From Dama dama (taxonomy: Eukaryota; Chordata; Mammalia; Artiodactyla; Cervidae), in NCBI RefSeq assembly GCF_033118175.1, contig NC_083692.1:94792501-94856500 (forward strand): DNA of 64,000 bases. Direction: 5' to 3'. Under the pieces are notes generated by a model that worked only from the letters and a program-made list of their open reading frames with translations, ran no database searches and had not been told where the DNA came from. Positions within the stretch are counted from its first letter, which is position 1. Each line of letters starts with the position of its first letter. This document shows, in pieces, positions 10,756 through 22,129 of this stretch. The translations under genes were made by a program, and so were the position numbers.

Positions 10756-10834
10756 ATGTTGATAATAACCGCTGCTGTTTACTGGGCCCTTTGAGTGCAC
10801 TTTGTATACTGCATCCTTCTTGGCGCAGCACGTG

Positions 10835-10930
10835 TATTATCTCATTCAACAGACCCTGAAACTTTCTAAACGAGACATTGCTCGTCTTCCTTCTGTGCTG
10901 ATGAGAACACTGAGATTCCAAGATATACTC
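10835..10930 (-). mobile_element. Possible MIR fragment
   Basis: GTATTATCTCATTCAACAGA followed by a GATGAGAACACTGAGATTCC block resembles antisense MIR. It is short and diverged. Confidence 0.4.
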
Positions 10931-10954
10931 ATTAAGTGCATGAGTTTCCTGGGG

Positions 10955-11325
10955 GTGGGGCAACCAAGGACCACAGATTGGTGGCTTACCAATAGAAATG
11001 TATCGTCTCATGGTTCTGGAGGTTAGAAGTTTGAAATCAGGGCTGTTTCTTTCTGAGAGCTGTGACAGAGAATCTTCTCCCTCCTTCTCACCTAGCTCCT
11101 AGTCACCTCTGGATTCCCTTGGTTATAGATAACTTTCACTCTGTCTTCACGTGATCTTCCCTGTGTACCTATCTGTGTCCAAATTCCCCCTTTTTATGAT
11201 GCCAGCCATATTGGATTAGCACCTTTCCTCAAACCTTATCTTGATCTGAACTTGACTGTCTGCAAAAGATGCTATTTCTAAATAAGCTCATACGCTTAGG
11301 TAATGGGGTTAGGACTTTATCTTTT
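10955..11325 (-). mobile_element. Ancient MaLR-type LTR (MLT1/MST-like)
   Basis: Read on minus, the right end resembles the usual GTCCTAACCCC / GCTTATTTAGAAATAGCATC region of a MaLR solo LTR. The left end (TCATGGTTCTGGAGGTTAGA on plus) resembles its antisense polyadenylation-side region. It is an old retrovirus-like LTR with no internal coding region. Subfamily uncertain. Confidence 0.5.
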
Positions 11326-11384
11326 TTGGAGGAAAGAGGGGACACCATAAAAGTAAATAACCTGCTTGTGGCACCAGAATAACA

Positions 11385-11600
11385 CGTTATAGTGAAAATG
11401 AACAGCACTGGATTCAAAGTGTGGTTCCCACAACGTATCAGCTGTGTGACCTTTTGTCCATGACTTCATCTATGTATTTCTGCCTCATCTGTTGAATGAG
11501 AATAATAAGATTTATTTATAGGATTGTTGCCAGAATCAAGTAAGACAAATAGTGTAAAGTGACAAGCACAAAGCTAATGTCTAATAGTTCTATTATTCTA
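11385..11600 (+). mobile_element. MIR SINE
   Basis: Sense MIR: ATCAGCTGTGTGACCTTTTG, TGCCTCATCTGTTGAATGAG, AATAATAAGATTTATTTATA, GGATTGTTGCCAGAATCAAG. Nearly full length. Confidence 0.85.
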
Positions 11601-12204
11601 AGCTCTGTATTTCCATTTGAAAATCTCTAGGCTGTCATGTGCCACAGCCTCCTTCCTTTAAGGAGGAGTCAAGGAAGAAGAGAAGGATCAGCCAACCAAC
11701 TCCGGAAAAAACCACTCCATGTAAATTTAACCTCAGCCACTGATTCTCTTGCAAAAGAGAATTTTCCAAAGGGCTGAAATTGCAAAACTAGTTTCCATAT
11801 TAACTTATGAAATGAAATGAGAACTTAGGAGTGCTGAGAGGGTGACTTAACAATAACCATGAAGTGTATGAGAGGTAATTTTATGCAGGCAGGAAGCCAA
11901 ACCTTTTCCACTTTTACTGGGGATAAGATAGAGCAAAACGGGCTCATCTTTTTGCAGTGGAAATTTAAATAATACAGGCCTTGCTTATAGGGTGATAGCA
12001 GGCTTGGCCTTGGGCGACCCCGGGAGTGAAATGAAATTGGTTATTCATGTCATTTCACCTTTCCCTTCAGCTATTGTCAAAACCCCACTTTTCTCAAGCT
12101 TCCCGCTAGCATTGCCAACTTCAAGCAGAGTGAAATAGACCATCCCTTCCAATTAGCATTCATTCAGCCATGTGTTCACAAATATATACTGAATACCCAC
12201 TGTG
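11601..12204. other. Unclassified DNA
   Basis: No gene or clear repeat. A short L2-like end (TTCACAAATATATACTGAAT) may be present near 12160-12200. Confidence 0.35.
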
Positions 12205-12560
12205 TTGGGGTAGGCTAGCTGTGCCACCAAACAGTTCCAAAATCTCAGTGGCCTCATCCAATACAAATTTACTTCTTTTTCAATGAATGTCCAACATGAA
12301 TTATCCCCTGATGAAACTGCTCCTCAAGGCAGTTCTCCAGGTAGCAAATTCAAGGACCCCAAATCCTTCCATCCTTTAGGCCCTCAGAATATCTCATGAA
12401 GACAGAAGATGAGAAAGCAGAAAGGATTGTGTTTGAGAGGGTCTAGTGGACCAGGCCTGAAGGTGGTGACATCCCTTTTGACCACATCCTGTTGGTCAGA
12501 ACTCAATCACATGACCTCACCTAACTGCAAAGGAGGCTGGGAAATGTAGTTTTCCTAAGA
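12205..12560. mobile_element. Ancient interspersed repeat, class unresolved
   Basis: The blocks CCAAAATCTCAGTGGCCTCA, ACTCAATCACATGACCTCAC and GAGGCTGGGAAATGTAGTTT occur in old mammalian LTR/MER-type repeats in this order. I cannot name the family from memory with confidence. Confidence 0.35.
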
Positions 12561-13560
12561 AAAAAGAGAAAAAGGTAAAATGCTAGCCAGTTTCTGTGGC
12601 ACATGCATTTTGGGAAATAGTTGCTGTCTCAGGTCTATTTCTTGTTGTCCTTTGTACACTTGTTTAACAAATGTTCATTTATAGACATGCTGAGCCAAGT
12701 CACGTGGTGGGGACTGATTCATATCAGCTGAGCCCTGTTACTGACTTATCACATTATACTGCATTTGCTTTTCCACACTTATGCAGAGGTCACCTTAGGT
12801 GTCATAAATATTCCACTGTATTTGCAGTAGATGCTTCCCCTTATCCTTTCGATGTGCATCTTGCAGCTGCCTAAAGGCTTTCTCTTGTTACTGGGTCTCA
12901 GGAAATGAAACCCTCTAGGATTAGCCCTCATCCAAAGCATGATAGGAGTTGGGGTGTAATACCTTAGCCTGCCTGTCTTGGGGCAGGGTCTGAGCTGTGT
13001 CCGTCTGGCCTCCTGGAGCTTCCCTGACTTGACAAGTGCTAGCTGGCTCCACAATACACTCTGATTGCCTGCTCTCCTGTTCTAGTCTCCCTTTTTTACT
13101 GCCATACCAGTATTTCCCTTAACCTTCCAAATTACTGACTCGTACCCAAATCCTTAACCCAGGGCCTGCATCTGCGGGAACCAAAACTAAGATGCTGTCT
13201 TTGCACTCATGGTGTTTGCTCCTTCAGTGGGGGGACTCTTTTATTAATCCTTGTTTGTCTAGAGCATAGAGTAGCTGATCATTTGTTCTTCTAAAAAGCA
13301 CGGTAAGTAGCTGGCCTGAACCAGGTCTTGTGTTTGGTGATGGTGACGGAAGGAATCACTGGGTGGAAAAAGTTGTGCTGCTTCTGCAGGTGACAAGTTT
13401 AGGTTCTGGCATGTTGACCTTGAAGTGCTGGTGAGAGCTAGTCTCAGAGCTCCTTGGTATGGATGCTTGATACACATCCACTGCCTCCTTTTTAAAAAAA
13501 TTTCCTCCTGCATTTCTTGCAAGACTCTCAAACCTTGAAAATCTAGAAGTAGAGCTACCA
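12561..13560. other. Unclassified DNA
   Basis: No recognised coding exon or repeat. Short frames on minus (12779-13054, 13259-13561) lack known motifs. Confidence 0.4.
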
Positions 13561-13564
13561 CAAA

Positions 13565-13990
13565 ATCCTTGCAATCCTGTTCCTGGGCATATATCTAGAG
13601 GAAATAATTTGAATAGATATGTGCGCTCTAATGTTCATAGCAGCACTATTTACAATAGCCAAGACTTGAAAGCAACCTAAGTGTCCAATATGGAAGCAAC
13701 CTAAGAGGAATGGATAAAGATGATGTGGCACATATATACAATGGAATAATACTTAGCCATAAAAAGGAGGAGATAATGTCATTTACATTAACACAGATGC
13801 AACTAGAGATTATCATACTGAGTGAAGTCAGGCAGAGAAAGAAAAATATTATATATATCACATATAGGTGGAATCTGAAAAAAGGATACACATGAACTTA
13901 TTTACAAAACAGAAATAGACTGACAAACATAGGAAATAAACTTATGGTTACCATAGGGGAGATGCAGAGAGGGATAAATTAAGAAAAAAA
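13565..13990 (+). mobile_element. L1 LINE fragment, ORF2 end and 3'UTR
   Basis: Sense L1: TTCATAGCAGCACTATTTAC, AATAGCCAAGACTTGAAAGC, ATACTTAGCCATAAAAAGGA and ACTTATGGTTACCATAGGGG. A small internal duplication of GGAAGCAACCTAAG-like sequence lies at 13667-13706. The element's 3' end is missing. Confidence 0.85.
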
Positions 13991-14039
13991 CGTGAGAATT
14001 TCAGACCTCAATTCTTAATCTTGCTCCCTCACCTCCTTC

Positions 14040-14345
14040 AGTCTTAATTCAGAAAGAACCTTCTCAGCAAGGCCCGCACTGATGACCATTTTTAAAGTCA
14101 TCACTCTCCCCTCAAAATTCCCTGTTTCCCTTCCCTGAGAAGCACTTATCACCATCCAACTATAGATTTAACTTCAGTTTACTCTTTGGTCTACCTTTTG
14201 CCTCTAGAATTTAAGATTCACAAAAGCAGGTACCTCCACAAGGGCTGCTTCATTCACTAGCATCTCCACATTGTCAGTCCCATGAACAGCTCTCAAACAT
14301 TCACTTGTTAAACGACTGAATGAATTTGCTGAATACTTCAAAGTA
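14040..14345 (+). mobile_element. L2 LINE 3' end
   Basis: Diverged sense L2: CTCAGCAAGGCCCGCACTGA, GAGAAGCACTTATCACCATC, CTAGAATTTAAGATTCACAA and the end TTGTTAAACGACTGAATGAA. This CR1-clade LINE is extinct in mammals and served as the partner of MIR. Confidence 0.65.
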
Positions 14346-14481
14346 AACAGTTTTAGTGAACAACTAGAAAAATGAGGCTGGAGCCTGGAAGAGAGATGCC
14401 AGCTAAAGACTGACAGTGCTATATATGTGGAAATGAAAATTGGAACATGGGCAGTGATAAGAGTCCCTGCAAAAGAGAGGG

Positions 14482-15077
14482 GTTAAATAAGTTCATTTGT
14501 ATCTTTTTTTTTTTTTTTAGATTTCACACAGAAGGGATGTCATATGATATTTGTCTTTCTCTGTGTGACTTACCTCACTCAGTATGACAATCTTTAAGTC
14601 CATTCATATTGCTGCAAATGGCATTATTTCCTTCTTCTTTATGGCTGAGTAACAGACTCACAGACGTAGAAAACAAACTTATGGTTATCAAAGGAGAAAG
14701 GTGGAAGGGGAGAGATAAATTAGGAACTTGGGAGTAACATTCACACACTGCTGTATATAAAACAGATACCCAACCAGAACCTACTCTATAGCACAGGGAA
14801 CTACAGTCAGTATTTTGTAATAACCTACATAGGAAAAGAATCTGATAAAGAAGCTGGTAAAGGATCTGATAGATAACATTCATATATATATATGTATATA
14901 CACACATTCTTATACATATTTGTATACATATATATATATATATACATTCTTATACATACATATATATATATACACACACACACACAAATATATATATAAC
15001 TGAATCACTTTGCTATACACCTGAAAATAACACAACATTGTAAATCAACTATACTTCAGTAAAAATTACATTGAAAA
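14482..15077 (+). mobile_element. L1 3' end with 5' inversion (twin priming)
   Basis: The left part (14482-14652) is antisense L1: TTAAATAAGTTCATTTGTAT, then (T)n AGATTTCACACAG, ending CTTCTTTATGGCTGAGTAA. The right part (14653-15077) is sense L1: CAGACTCACAGACGTAGAAA through ATCAACTATACTTCAGTAAA. In an L1 these two pieces are adjacent, so a single insertion with an inverted 5' segment explains both. Similar strings at the two ends (AAGAGAGGGG on the left, AGACAGAGGG on the right) may be an eroded target duplication. Confidence 0.85.
14884..14998. repeat. Compound (TA)n/(CA)n microsatellite in the L1 3'UTR
   Basis: Runs of ATATAT and ACACAC with two copies of CATTCTTATACATA replace the short AT tract normal at this point of the L1 tail. 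This points to local expansion after insertion. Confidence 0.85.
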
Positions 15078-16059
15078 AAGAAGACAGAGGGTAGAAGAAA
15101 GAAAGGTGGTATTAAGGATGAATCTCAGGAAGTTCCTGTAGGGGGTCAGATGGGGTGGGAGAGAAGAGCAGAGGGAGGAGCTAGTCAAGAACTGAATGGT
15201 TCTGGAAAAGGGGATGGCCAGGATCTAGGCAGAATCTGCAAATTGAAGAGAAATATACACATGCTCAAGATTTTCATCAGTTTTTTTTTTTTTTCATTTC
15301 CCTCTAATTAGTCAACAACTTTTGTCCATGCCATTCTTTTACAATTAGACATTCTACCGAAACATTTTATCTTTGTTCTTTTTAATGATGAGATCTCTAG
15401 AAATATTTATTTGATACACAATTTGTTTAAAAAGTTAAACTCCTTAAAAATTATCTCTCATCTAGCAACATAACAGAACTAGTATTTAAACTTAAATGCA
15501 TTCCTCTTTTCTACAGTGGGAATGTGTATCCAACGTGCGCTTGCCTGACGATCTGCTTGTGAATTTCCACTCAGCCATTATGCAATCTTTTTTATTTTTT
15601 CTTTTCTAAAAATGAGCCCATGTTTCTGAAAAAAGCTGCAATAGTCATCTTCAGCAATTATAAAAATTTCCCGGGATTAAGACATTCATTTCTACATCTG
15701 GCAAGGAGAAAACAGCAGGAAGTCACATGTGCTTTGATGGCGGGGACACCACAGTCTTTTGGTATAACCACAGATTTTGGACTTTCGTTTTTGTCTTAGT
15801 GGCATGTGATCTGTATGGGCAAGCTTGAGTATTTGGCTGGCTAGATGGGGTGCTAAGGAATGGAGCTTCCAGAACAGTGGCTGTTAAACAAAGACATGGT
15901 TCTTTGACTTCAGAATATATTACATAATATTTCAGAACTTTTTTTCAAGTAATTTTAGAATTTGAGAACAGGGAAAAATTCTTAATGTTCTCCAGCCCCT
16001 TCATTTGGGTTAATTGATTTATTTTTAGACTTGGTTTAGCAAGATAGTTAAAAGCTTTC
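15078..16059. other. Unclassified DNA
   Basis: No recognised gene or repeat. A T-rich run lies at about 15279-15295. Confidence 0.4.
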
Positions 16060-16290
16060 AGTGTAGTTGAAGACAGACGTGGGCACTAATCTTTGCTCCG
16101 CAAGTGACTAATTGCAACTCTTAGGCAAGCCATTCAAGCTCTGAGTTTTCTGATCTATAAAATGGGAATATTGAAAACACTGAGGATGTAAGGTTATTAC
16201 AAGGATTAAGTAGGTAACAGAGTGCCCAGGACACAGTGTGAATTTGGAAAAGCTCAACTATTATTGTTGGAAATAATCTGTTTTTGGAGC
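16060..16290 (+). mobile_element. MIR SINE
   Basis: Sense MIR blocks: CAACTCTTAGGCAAGCCATT, GAGTTTTCTGATCTATAAAA, TGGGAATATTGAAAACACTG, GGTTATTACAAGGATTAAGT and CCCAGGACACAGTG. Confidence 0.8.
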
Positions 16291-16318
16291 AGTCAGCACT
16301 TGTTTTTAAATGTAGTGA

Positions 16319-16539
16319 TAAGATAAACAGCCAGTCCAGGTTGGATGCATGAGACAATTGCTCAGGGCTGGTGCACTGGGAAGACCCAGAGGGATGGGAC
16401 GGGGAGGGAGGTGGGAGGGGGTTCAGGATGGGGAACACATGTACACCCATGGCTGATTCATGTCAATGTATGGCAAAAACCACTACAGTATTGTAAAGTA
16501 ATTAGCCTCCAACTAATAAAAATAAATGGAAAAAAAAAT
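16319..16539 (+). mobile_element. Ruminant L1 3' end with target duplication
   Basis: Sense L1-BT-type tail: AACAGCCAGTCCAGGTTGGA, GGTGCACTGGGAAGACCCAG, CATGGCTGATTCATGTCAAT, then an A-rich end. AAATGTAGTGA at 16308-16318 and 16540-16550 is a perfect 11-bp target duplication. Only ~220 bp were copied. Confidence 0.92.
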
Positions 16540-16550
16540 AAATGTAGTGA

Positions 16551-17449
16551 AAGTCATTTTGTTCTAGTGACAAGGACATTTAAGCAATCACTTTTATTTC
16601 TGGCAATAGACAAAGATCAAGCTACTGACCAGAAGTGGCAAAAGTTTCTTGAATGAGGACTGTTTATTGGCAAACAGTGTAAATCCACACTCTCTCAACT
16701 CTGCTCTGTTTATGCTGGAAATGTAGATACTGTGGGATTCCCCTATACAAACAACTATTTCAGAATAAATCATAAAGAGAATTACCTGTGTTAGTCTTTT
16801 CCTAGAATTCTTCCTCAGGCATGATTTGTTTTGATTCAAGGGGATAGAAACCTTTGATACATCCCACAAAAGCAGTAGACATTTATTTCCTACTTACCCA
16901 GAAACAATTTTTGATTTATTACCAGGAGTCCAGGAAAACTACAACATTCTGTAAAATCTTCCTCAGTAGTCGCTTGTTTGTGTGTCAGGGCCTGGGGGAT
17001 GGTCCTTCTACTTTTTAGCTGACAGTTTTGCTCAGCTTTGCAATAAAAATCTCCTGGGAGATTTAGCACTTTGGGCTGTGAATTAGAACTTAGCAAGTTC
17101 AAGGCTGGTTTTGACATCACGGTCCCATCTATTATCAAGAAGTATATTGTCCAGAAGTACGCTCTCCAAAATTTTTCCTTGGACACACCAATTTGCAAAA
17201 AACACTTTGAACATGTATCTTCAATAATAATTTCTATTTTTGATTTCTAAATTATATTTTGTACTTCTACATTAACATATTATAAAATATGCATAAGAAA
17301 TACAAAGCATTTTAAATTAAAATAAGCATTTTGTAAGAATAATTTTAAACTTTTCTTCTCACATCTGATTTATGTTACACATGGCTAAGGGTGATGGATT
17401 CCCCCAGCTCTATAAGAGGAGACAGGACTGGAAACAAAACATTGCACAC
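16551..17449. other. Unclassified DNA
   Basis: No recognised feature. About 17210-17340 is AT-rich. Confidence 0.4.
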
Positions 17450-17800
17450 ACTGTAATAGGTGTCTGGAAGGTAGGCAGATATAAGCAGGTGATGATCATT
17501 AAGTCAGGTTGTGAAGGATGAATGGTATTCCAGATAAAGAAATTCTAGACAGAAATAGCAGAAATAAAAGTGTGTAGGGTTGCAGAATCTTGCCAGGGTG
17601 AAGTCAGCTGAGGGAGACAGGGGGTCAGTTATATCTGAATGACAGTGCTTAAAGGAGAGAGAATGAAGAATAGAGGTCCGCAAAGGAACATAGAACCATG
17701 TTAAATGGGACCTTGAATGCCATTCCAAGGAGGAATTTTACCTTGTGGAAGAGATAAGGTCAAAGGCTGCTCTGGGGGTTAGGCGGAAGGTAAGTTGGAG
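17450..17800 (-). mobile_element. L2 LINE fragment, antisense
   Basis: Blocks such as GATAAAGAAATTCTAGACAG, TTGCAGAATCTTGCCAGGGT, GGGACCTTGAATGCCATTCC and GCTGCTCTGGGGGTTAGG match antisense L2 (3' part of ORF2 to 3'UTR). Diverged. Confidence 0.6.
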
Positions 17801-17830
17801 GAGGAGACACTAATGGGGTATATTATTAGT

Positions 17831-19686
17831 AGAGGCCTTACAAATCACTATGAAAAGAAGAGAAGGGAAAAACAAAGGAGAAAAGGAAAGATATACCCAT
17901 TTGAATGCAGAGTTCCAAAGAACAGCAAGGAGAGATAAGAAAGCCTTCCTCAGCGATCAGTGCAAAGAAATAGAGGAAAACAACAGAATGGGAAAGACTG
18001 GAGATCTCTTCAAGAAAGTTAAGATACCAAGGGAACATTTCATGCAAAGATGGGCTCAATAAAGGACAGAAATGTTATGGACCTAACAGAGGTAGAAGAT
18101 ATTAAGAAGAGGAGGCAAGAATACACAGAAGAACTGTGCAAAAAAGATCTTCACAACCCAGATAATCACGATGGTGTGATCACTCACCTAGAGCCAGACA
18201 TCCTGGAATGTGAAGTCAAGTGGGCCTTAGGAAGCATCAAACAAAGCTAATGGAGGTGATAGAATTCCAGCTGAGCTATTTCAAATCCTCAAAGATGATG
18301 CTGTGAAAGTGCTACACTCAATATGCCGGTGAATTTGGAAAACTCAGTGGTCGCCACAGGACTGGAAAAGGTCAGTTTTCGTTCCAATCCCAAAGAAAGG
18401 CAACGCCAAAGAAAGCTCAAACTACTGCACAATTGTACTCATCTCACATGCTAGTAAAGTAATGCTCAAAATTCTCCAAGCCAGGCTTTAGCAATACATG
18501 AAGCGTGAATTTCCAGATATTCAAGCTGGTTTTAGAAAAGGCAGAGGAACCAGAGATCAAATTGCCAACATCCGTTGGATCGTCAAAAAAGAGAGTTCCA
18601 GAAAAACATCTATTTCTGCTTTATTGACTATGCCAAAGCCTTTGACTGTGTGTATCATAATAAACTGTGGAAAATTCTGAAAGAGAAGGGAATACCAGAC
18701 CACCTGACCTGCCTCTTGAGAAACCTATATGCAGGTCAGGAAGCAATGGTTAGAACTGGACATGGAACAACAGACTGGTTCCAAATAGGAAAAGGAGTAT
18801 GTCAAGGCTGTATATTGTCACCCTGCTTATTTAATTTACATGCAGAGTACATCATGAGAAACACGGGACTGGATGAAGCACAAACTGGAATCAAGATGGC
18901 TGGGAGAAATATCAATAACTTCAGATACGCAGATGACACCACCCTTAGGGCAGAAAGTGAAGAAGAACTAAAGAGCCTCTTGATGAAAGTGAAAGAGGAG
19001 AGTGAAAAAGTTGGCTTAAGGCTCAACATTTAGAAAACTAAGATCATGGCATCTGGTCCCATCACTTCATGGCAAATAGATGGGGAAACAGTGGAAACAG
19101 TGGCAGACTTTATTTTCTTGGGCTCCAAAATCACTGCAGATGGTGATTGCAGCCATGAAATTAAAAGGCACTTACTCCTTGGAAGGAAAATTACGACCAA
19201 CCTGGATAGCATATTAAAAAGCAGAGACATTACTTTGCCAACAAAGGTCCATGTAGTCAAGTAATTGTTTTTCCAGTAGTCTTGCATGGATGTGAGAGTT
19301 GGACTATAAAGAAAGCTGAGTGCTGAAGAATTAATGCTTTTGAACTGTGGTGTTGGAGAAGACTCTTGAGAGTCCCTTGGACCAGTTCATCCTAAAGGAG
19401 ATTAGTCCTGGGTGTTCATTGGAAGGACTGATGTTGAAGCTGAAACTCCAATACTTTGGCCACCTGATGCGAAGAACTGACTCAATGGAAAAGACCCTGA
19501 TGCTGGGAAAGATTGAGGGCAGGAGGATAAGGGGACAACAGAGGATGAGATGGATGGATGGCATCACCGACTCAATGGACTTGAGTTTGGGTGAGCTCTG
19601 GGAGTTTGTGATGAACAGGCAGGCCTGGTGTGCTGCAGTCCATGGGGTCGCAAAGAGTCAGACATGACTGAGCAACTGAATTGAAC
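17831..19686 (+). mobile_element. BovB LINE with recognisable reverse transcriptase
   Basis: Sense BovB of ~1.85 kb. The longest frame, 18575-19033 (152 codons), carries RT motif A (FIDYAKAFDCVY), motif B (GKGVCQGCILSP) and motif C (FRYADDTTLR). A stop (TAG) after GLRLNI at about 19031, then more breaks, separate it from the C-terminal region, which is open again at 19347-19667 (LEGLMLKLKLQYFGHLMRRT). The endonuclease half is absent. The copy is dead but keeps the catalytic YADD. Its left junction lies in the AGAGGCCTTACAAATC motif of the BovB linker. Confidence 0.95.
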
Positions 19687-20430
19687 TAAGATAAGTCAGG
19701 GAAGAGATGACAGGGGTAGAAACCAAGGAGAATAGTAGTAGTGATGGAGGAGAGGCGATGGTTTGGAAAGTCTAAAATGGAGAAGTTAAGATTCTACAAG
19801 TTTGGAGTGGGGATAGAGCTTAGGGTGATAGATAAGTGTCTGGATATATTACAGAACCATTTTGAGGCCCTTCTGGGAATAAATGTTTGGTTCTGTGGAG
19901 AATTCCCTTGAGTAACAAAGTCAATCTCCTGTTTACAAACTTTTGTTAGCTTCTCACTTATAGTTTATTACTTTCATGACATTCATGATCTCTTACATTC
20001 TTTACCTCTCTCTGTATTCACATCTTTTTCCAAGTGACTGCTCAGTTCCTCCTAATAAAGAGGCTATTTTCTTACCTCTTGATTCTGACCTGTACCACCT
20101 GCATTGCCTTGCCCAGTAACTTGAGATGGGAGTGACAGTGCAGCCTGGGATGCCGTTCCCTGCTCACTTGTGCTCCTGCCATCATCGTAAAGAGGACTAG
20201 CCTAGGTGGTCCTTGGGTTAGGAGACCACCCCAGGTAAGGTGCTCCAGCCAAGCTCACTCTGGAGAGGAGCCTCTAGCTGACCTGCAAGCATAGGAGAGA
20301 GCATAGCAAAGATCAGCTGAGCACAGCCACAGTAACTGAACACAGCTTAGATCAGTTACTCCTACCTGACCTGTAACATGTGACGTATAACTGATCATTG
20401 CTTTAAGTCAATGAGATGTGGGGTGATTTG
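19687..20430. other. Unclassified DNA
   Basis: No recognised gene or repeat in this stretch. Confidence 0.4.
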
Positions 20431-20442
20431 TTATGCAGCAAT

Positions 20443-20687
20443 GCTGTTGTTTTCTGTCACTCAATCACGTCCCACTCTTTGCGACTCCATGGACTGCAGC
20501 ACACTAGGCTTCCCTGCCCTTCACCATCTCCTGGAGCTTGCTCAAACTCATGTCCATTGTGTTGGTGATGCCATTCAACCATCGCTTCCTTTGTTGTCCC
20601 TTTCTCCTCCTGCCCTCAATCTTTCCCAGCATCAGGGCCTTTTCTAATGAGCCTGCTTTTCACATCAGGTGGCCAAAGTGTTGGAAC
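20443..20687 (-). mobile_element. Short BovB 3' fragment with target duplication
   Basis: Antisense BovB end: TCACTCAATCACGTCCCACT to TCAGGTGGCCAAAGTGTTGG. A perfect 12-bp TTATGCAGCAAT lies at 20431-20442 and 20688-20699. Length ~245 bp. Confidence 0.93.
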
Positions 20688-20719
20688 TTATGCAGCAATA
20701 GCTTGCTGATATTTCATTG

Positions 20720-21215
20720 CTCCTTAGATAAAGCTTTTAACTCCTCACTATGACCTAAAATATCCTAATGGATATACCTCCTTTTGAACTTTATCTCTTA
20801 CATGTTCTCCTTAGGGTCTTAAGCGCCAGCCACACTAGTCTTTCAATTCCCCAACATATCACATCCTCCCCGTGCCAGGGTTTTGTAGGTCCCTTTGTTT
20901 GAAGTACTTTCCAGCTTTTTCCGCCCTAGTCTGGTTCCCACAGTTAGTAGCTATTCATTGTCCCAAATACAGTTCAAAATTAGTTTCCTCAGGGAACTAT
21001 TCTCTGATATTTATGCTAAAGTTAACATTTCCCAATCTTAACACTCTGTACCTTTTATTTATAACCTTTATCACAATTATAACTTAACGATTGCCTACAC
21101 AGTTAGTTATAAGCTCTGTGAGGGTAAGGACTGTGCCCATCTTTGCTTTCTAAGACAGTCATTGGAGATAAAAATAAATAAAATGAAAGAGTGAATGAAT
21201 GCATGAATGAATGCT
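20720..21215 (+). mobile_element. L2 LINE 3' end
   Basis: Sense L2: TTAACTCCTCACTATGACCT, TAAGCGCCAGCCACACTAGT, AGTTCAAAATTAGTTTCCTC, AAGCTCTGTGAGGGTAAGGA and the (TGAA)n-like end GAATGAATGCATGAATGAAT. Confidence 0.75.
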
Positions 21216-21836
21216 ACAATGGATAGAGGATTCCTGAAGTTCTGGTCCCTGATCTATGAAGTTCCTGAAATAATAAACTCAGGGACACATGTTCAGTTTT
21301 TTTGCCTCTGCTGAGGAGGAAAGGATACAGGGAATCTGCCTGAGTGGATACACCCGCCAAAGAAACTTCACAGCTGTCATAGTGTTTCCACCATCAAAAC
21401 AGGGACTGAAGGAACCACAAGCAAAGAGAACCAGTGCCAGCTTCTGGGGGAACTGCAAGGATCAAATTTGGGTAAAGATTCTTACAATCTTCTCTGCCTG
21501 AACCTGCAGTTGCTTGTAGGCACAAAATGTTTTGCTCAAATAATTCCGCCCACAATTAACCAAATGAGTGCACTGGGGGTGCTGTGCTGTGCTGTATTTA
21601 ACTCAGTCTATCAAATCCTATGTTTTGCTATGACTTCTCTTTCTCTCAGAATTGTTGCTGTCAGGTTATCGTTTTGAATAAAGAAACTTGCAATTTCTGA
21701 AAGCCTGAAAAGTTCTTTCAGTAGTTGGGTAACTATAGTGTCACTTTCTTCAATGCCAACAACGGGGGTTGCAGAGCAAGTGCTGGGCTGGGACCACCTC
21801 AGTTCATCCACTTTATTCATTTTGTCTTTCATTCTT
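21216..21836. other. Unclassified DNA before the large L1
   Basis: No recognised feature. Its last bases are the left copy of the L1 target duplication (TCTCTCAACAAGTATT, 21837-21852). Confidence 0.4.
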
Positions 21837-22129
21837 TCTCTCAACAAGTATTTTTTAAAAATAATTTATTTATTTTAATTGAAGGCTAATTACTTTACAA
21901 TATTGTAGTGTTTTTTTTTTTTTTTTGCCATACATTGATATGAATCAGCCATGGGTGCACATGTGCCCCTGTCTCATACATTGAACCTGGACCGGTGACC
22001 TGCTTCACATATGATAATATACACGTTTCAACTCTACCCTCTCAAATCATCCTACCCTCGCCTTCTACCACAGAGTCCAAAGACTGTTCTTTACATCTGT
22101 GTCTCTTTTGCTGTCTCACATATAGGGTC

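Noticed and set aside
10955..11325. Full endogenous retrovirus
   Set aside because: Only an eroded LTR-like segment is seen. No internal gene regions lie next to it.
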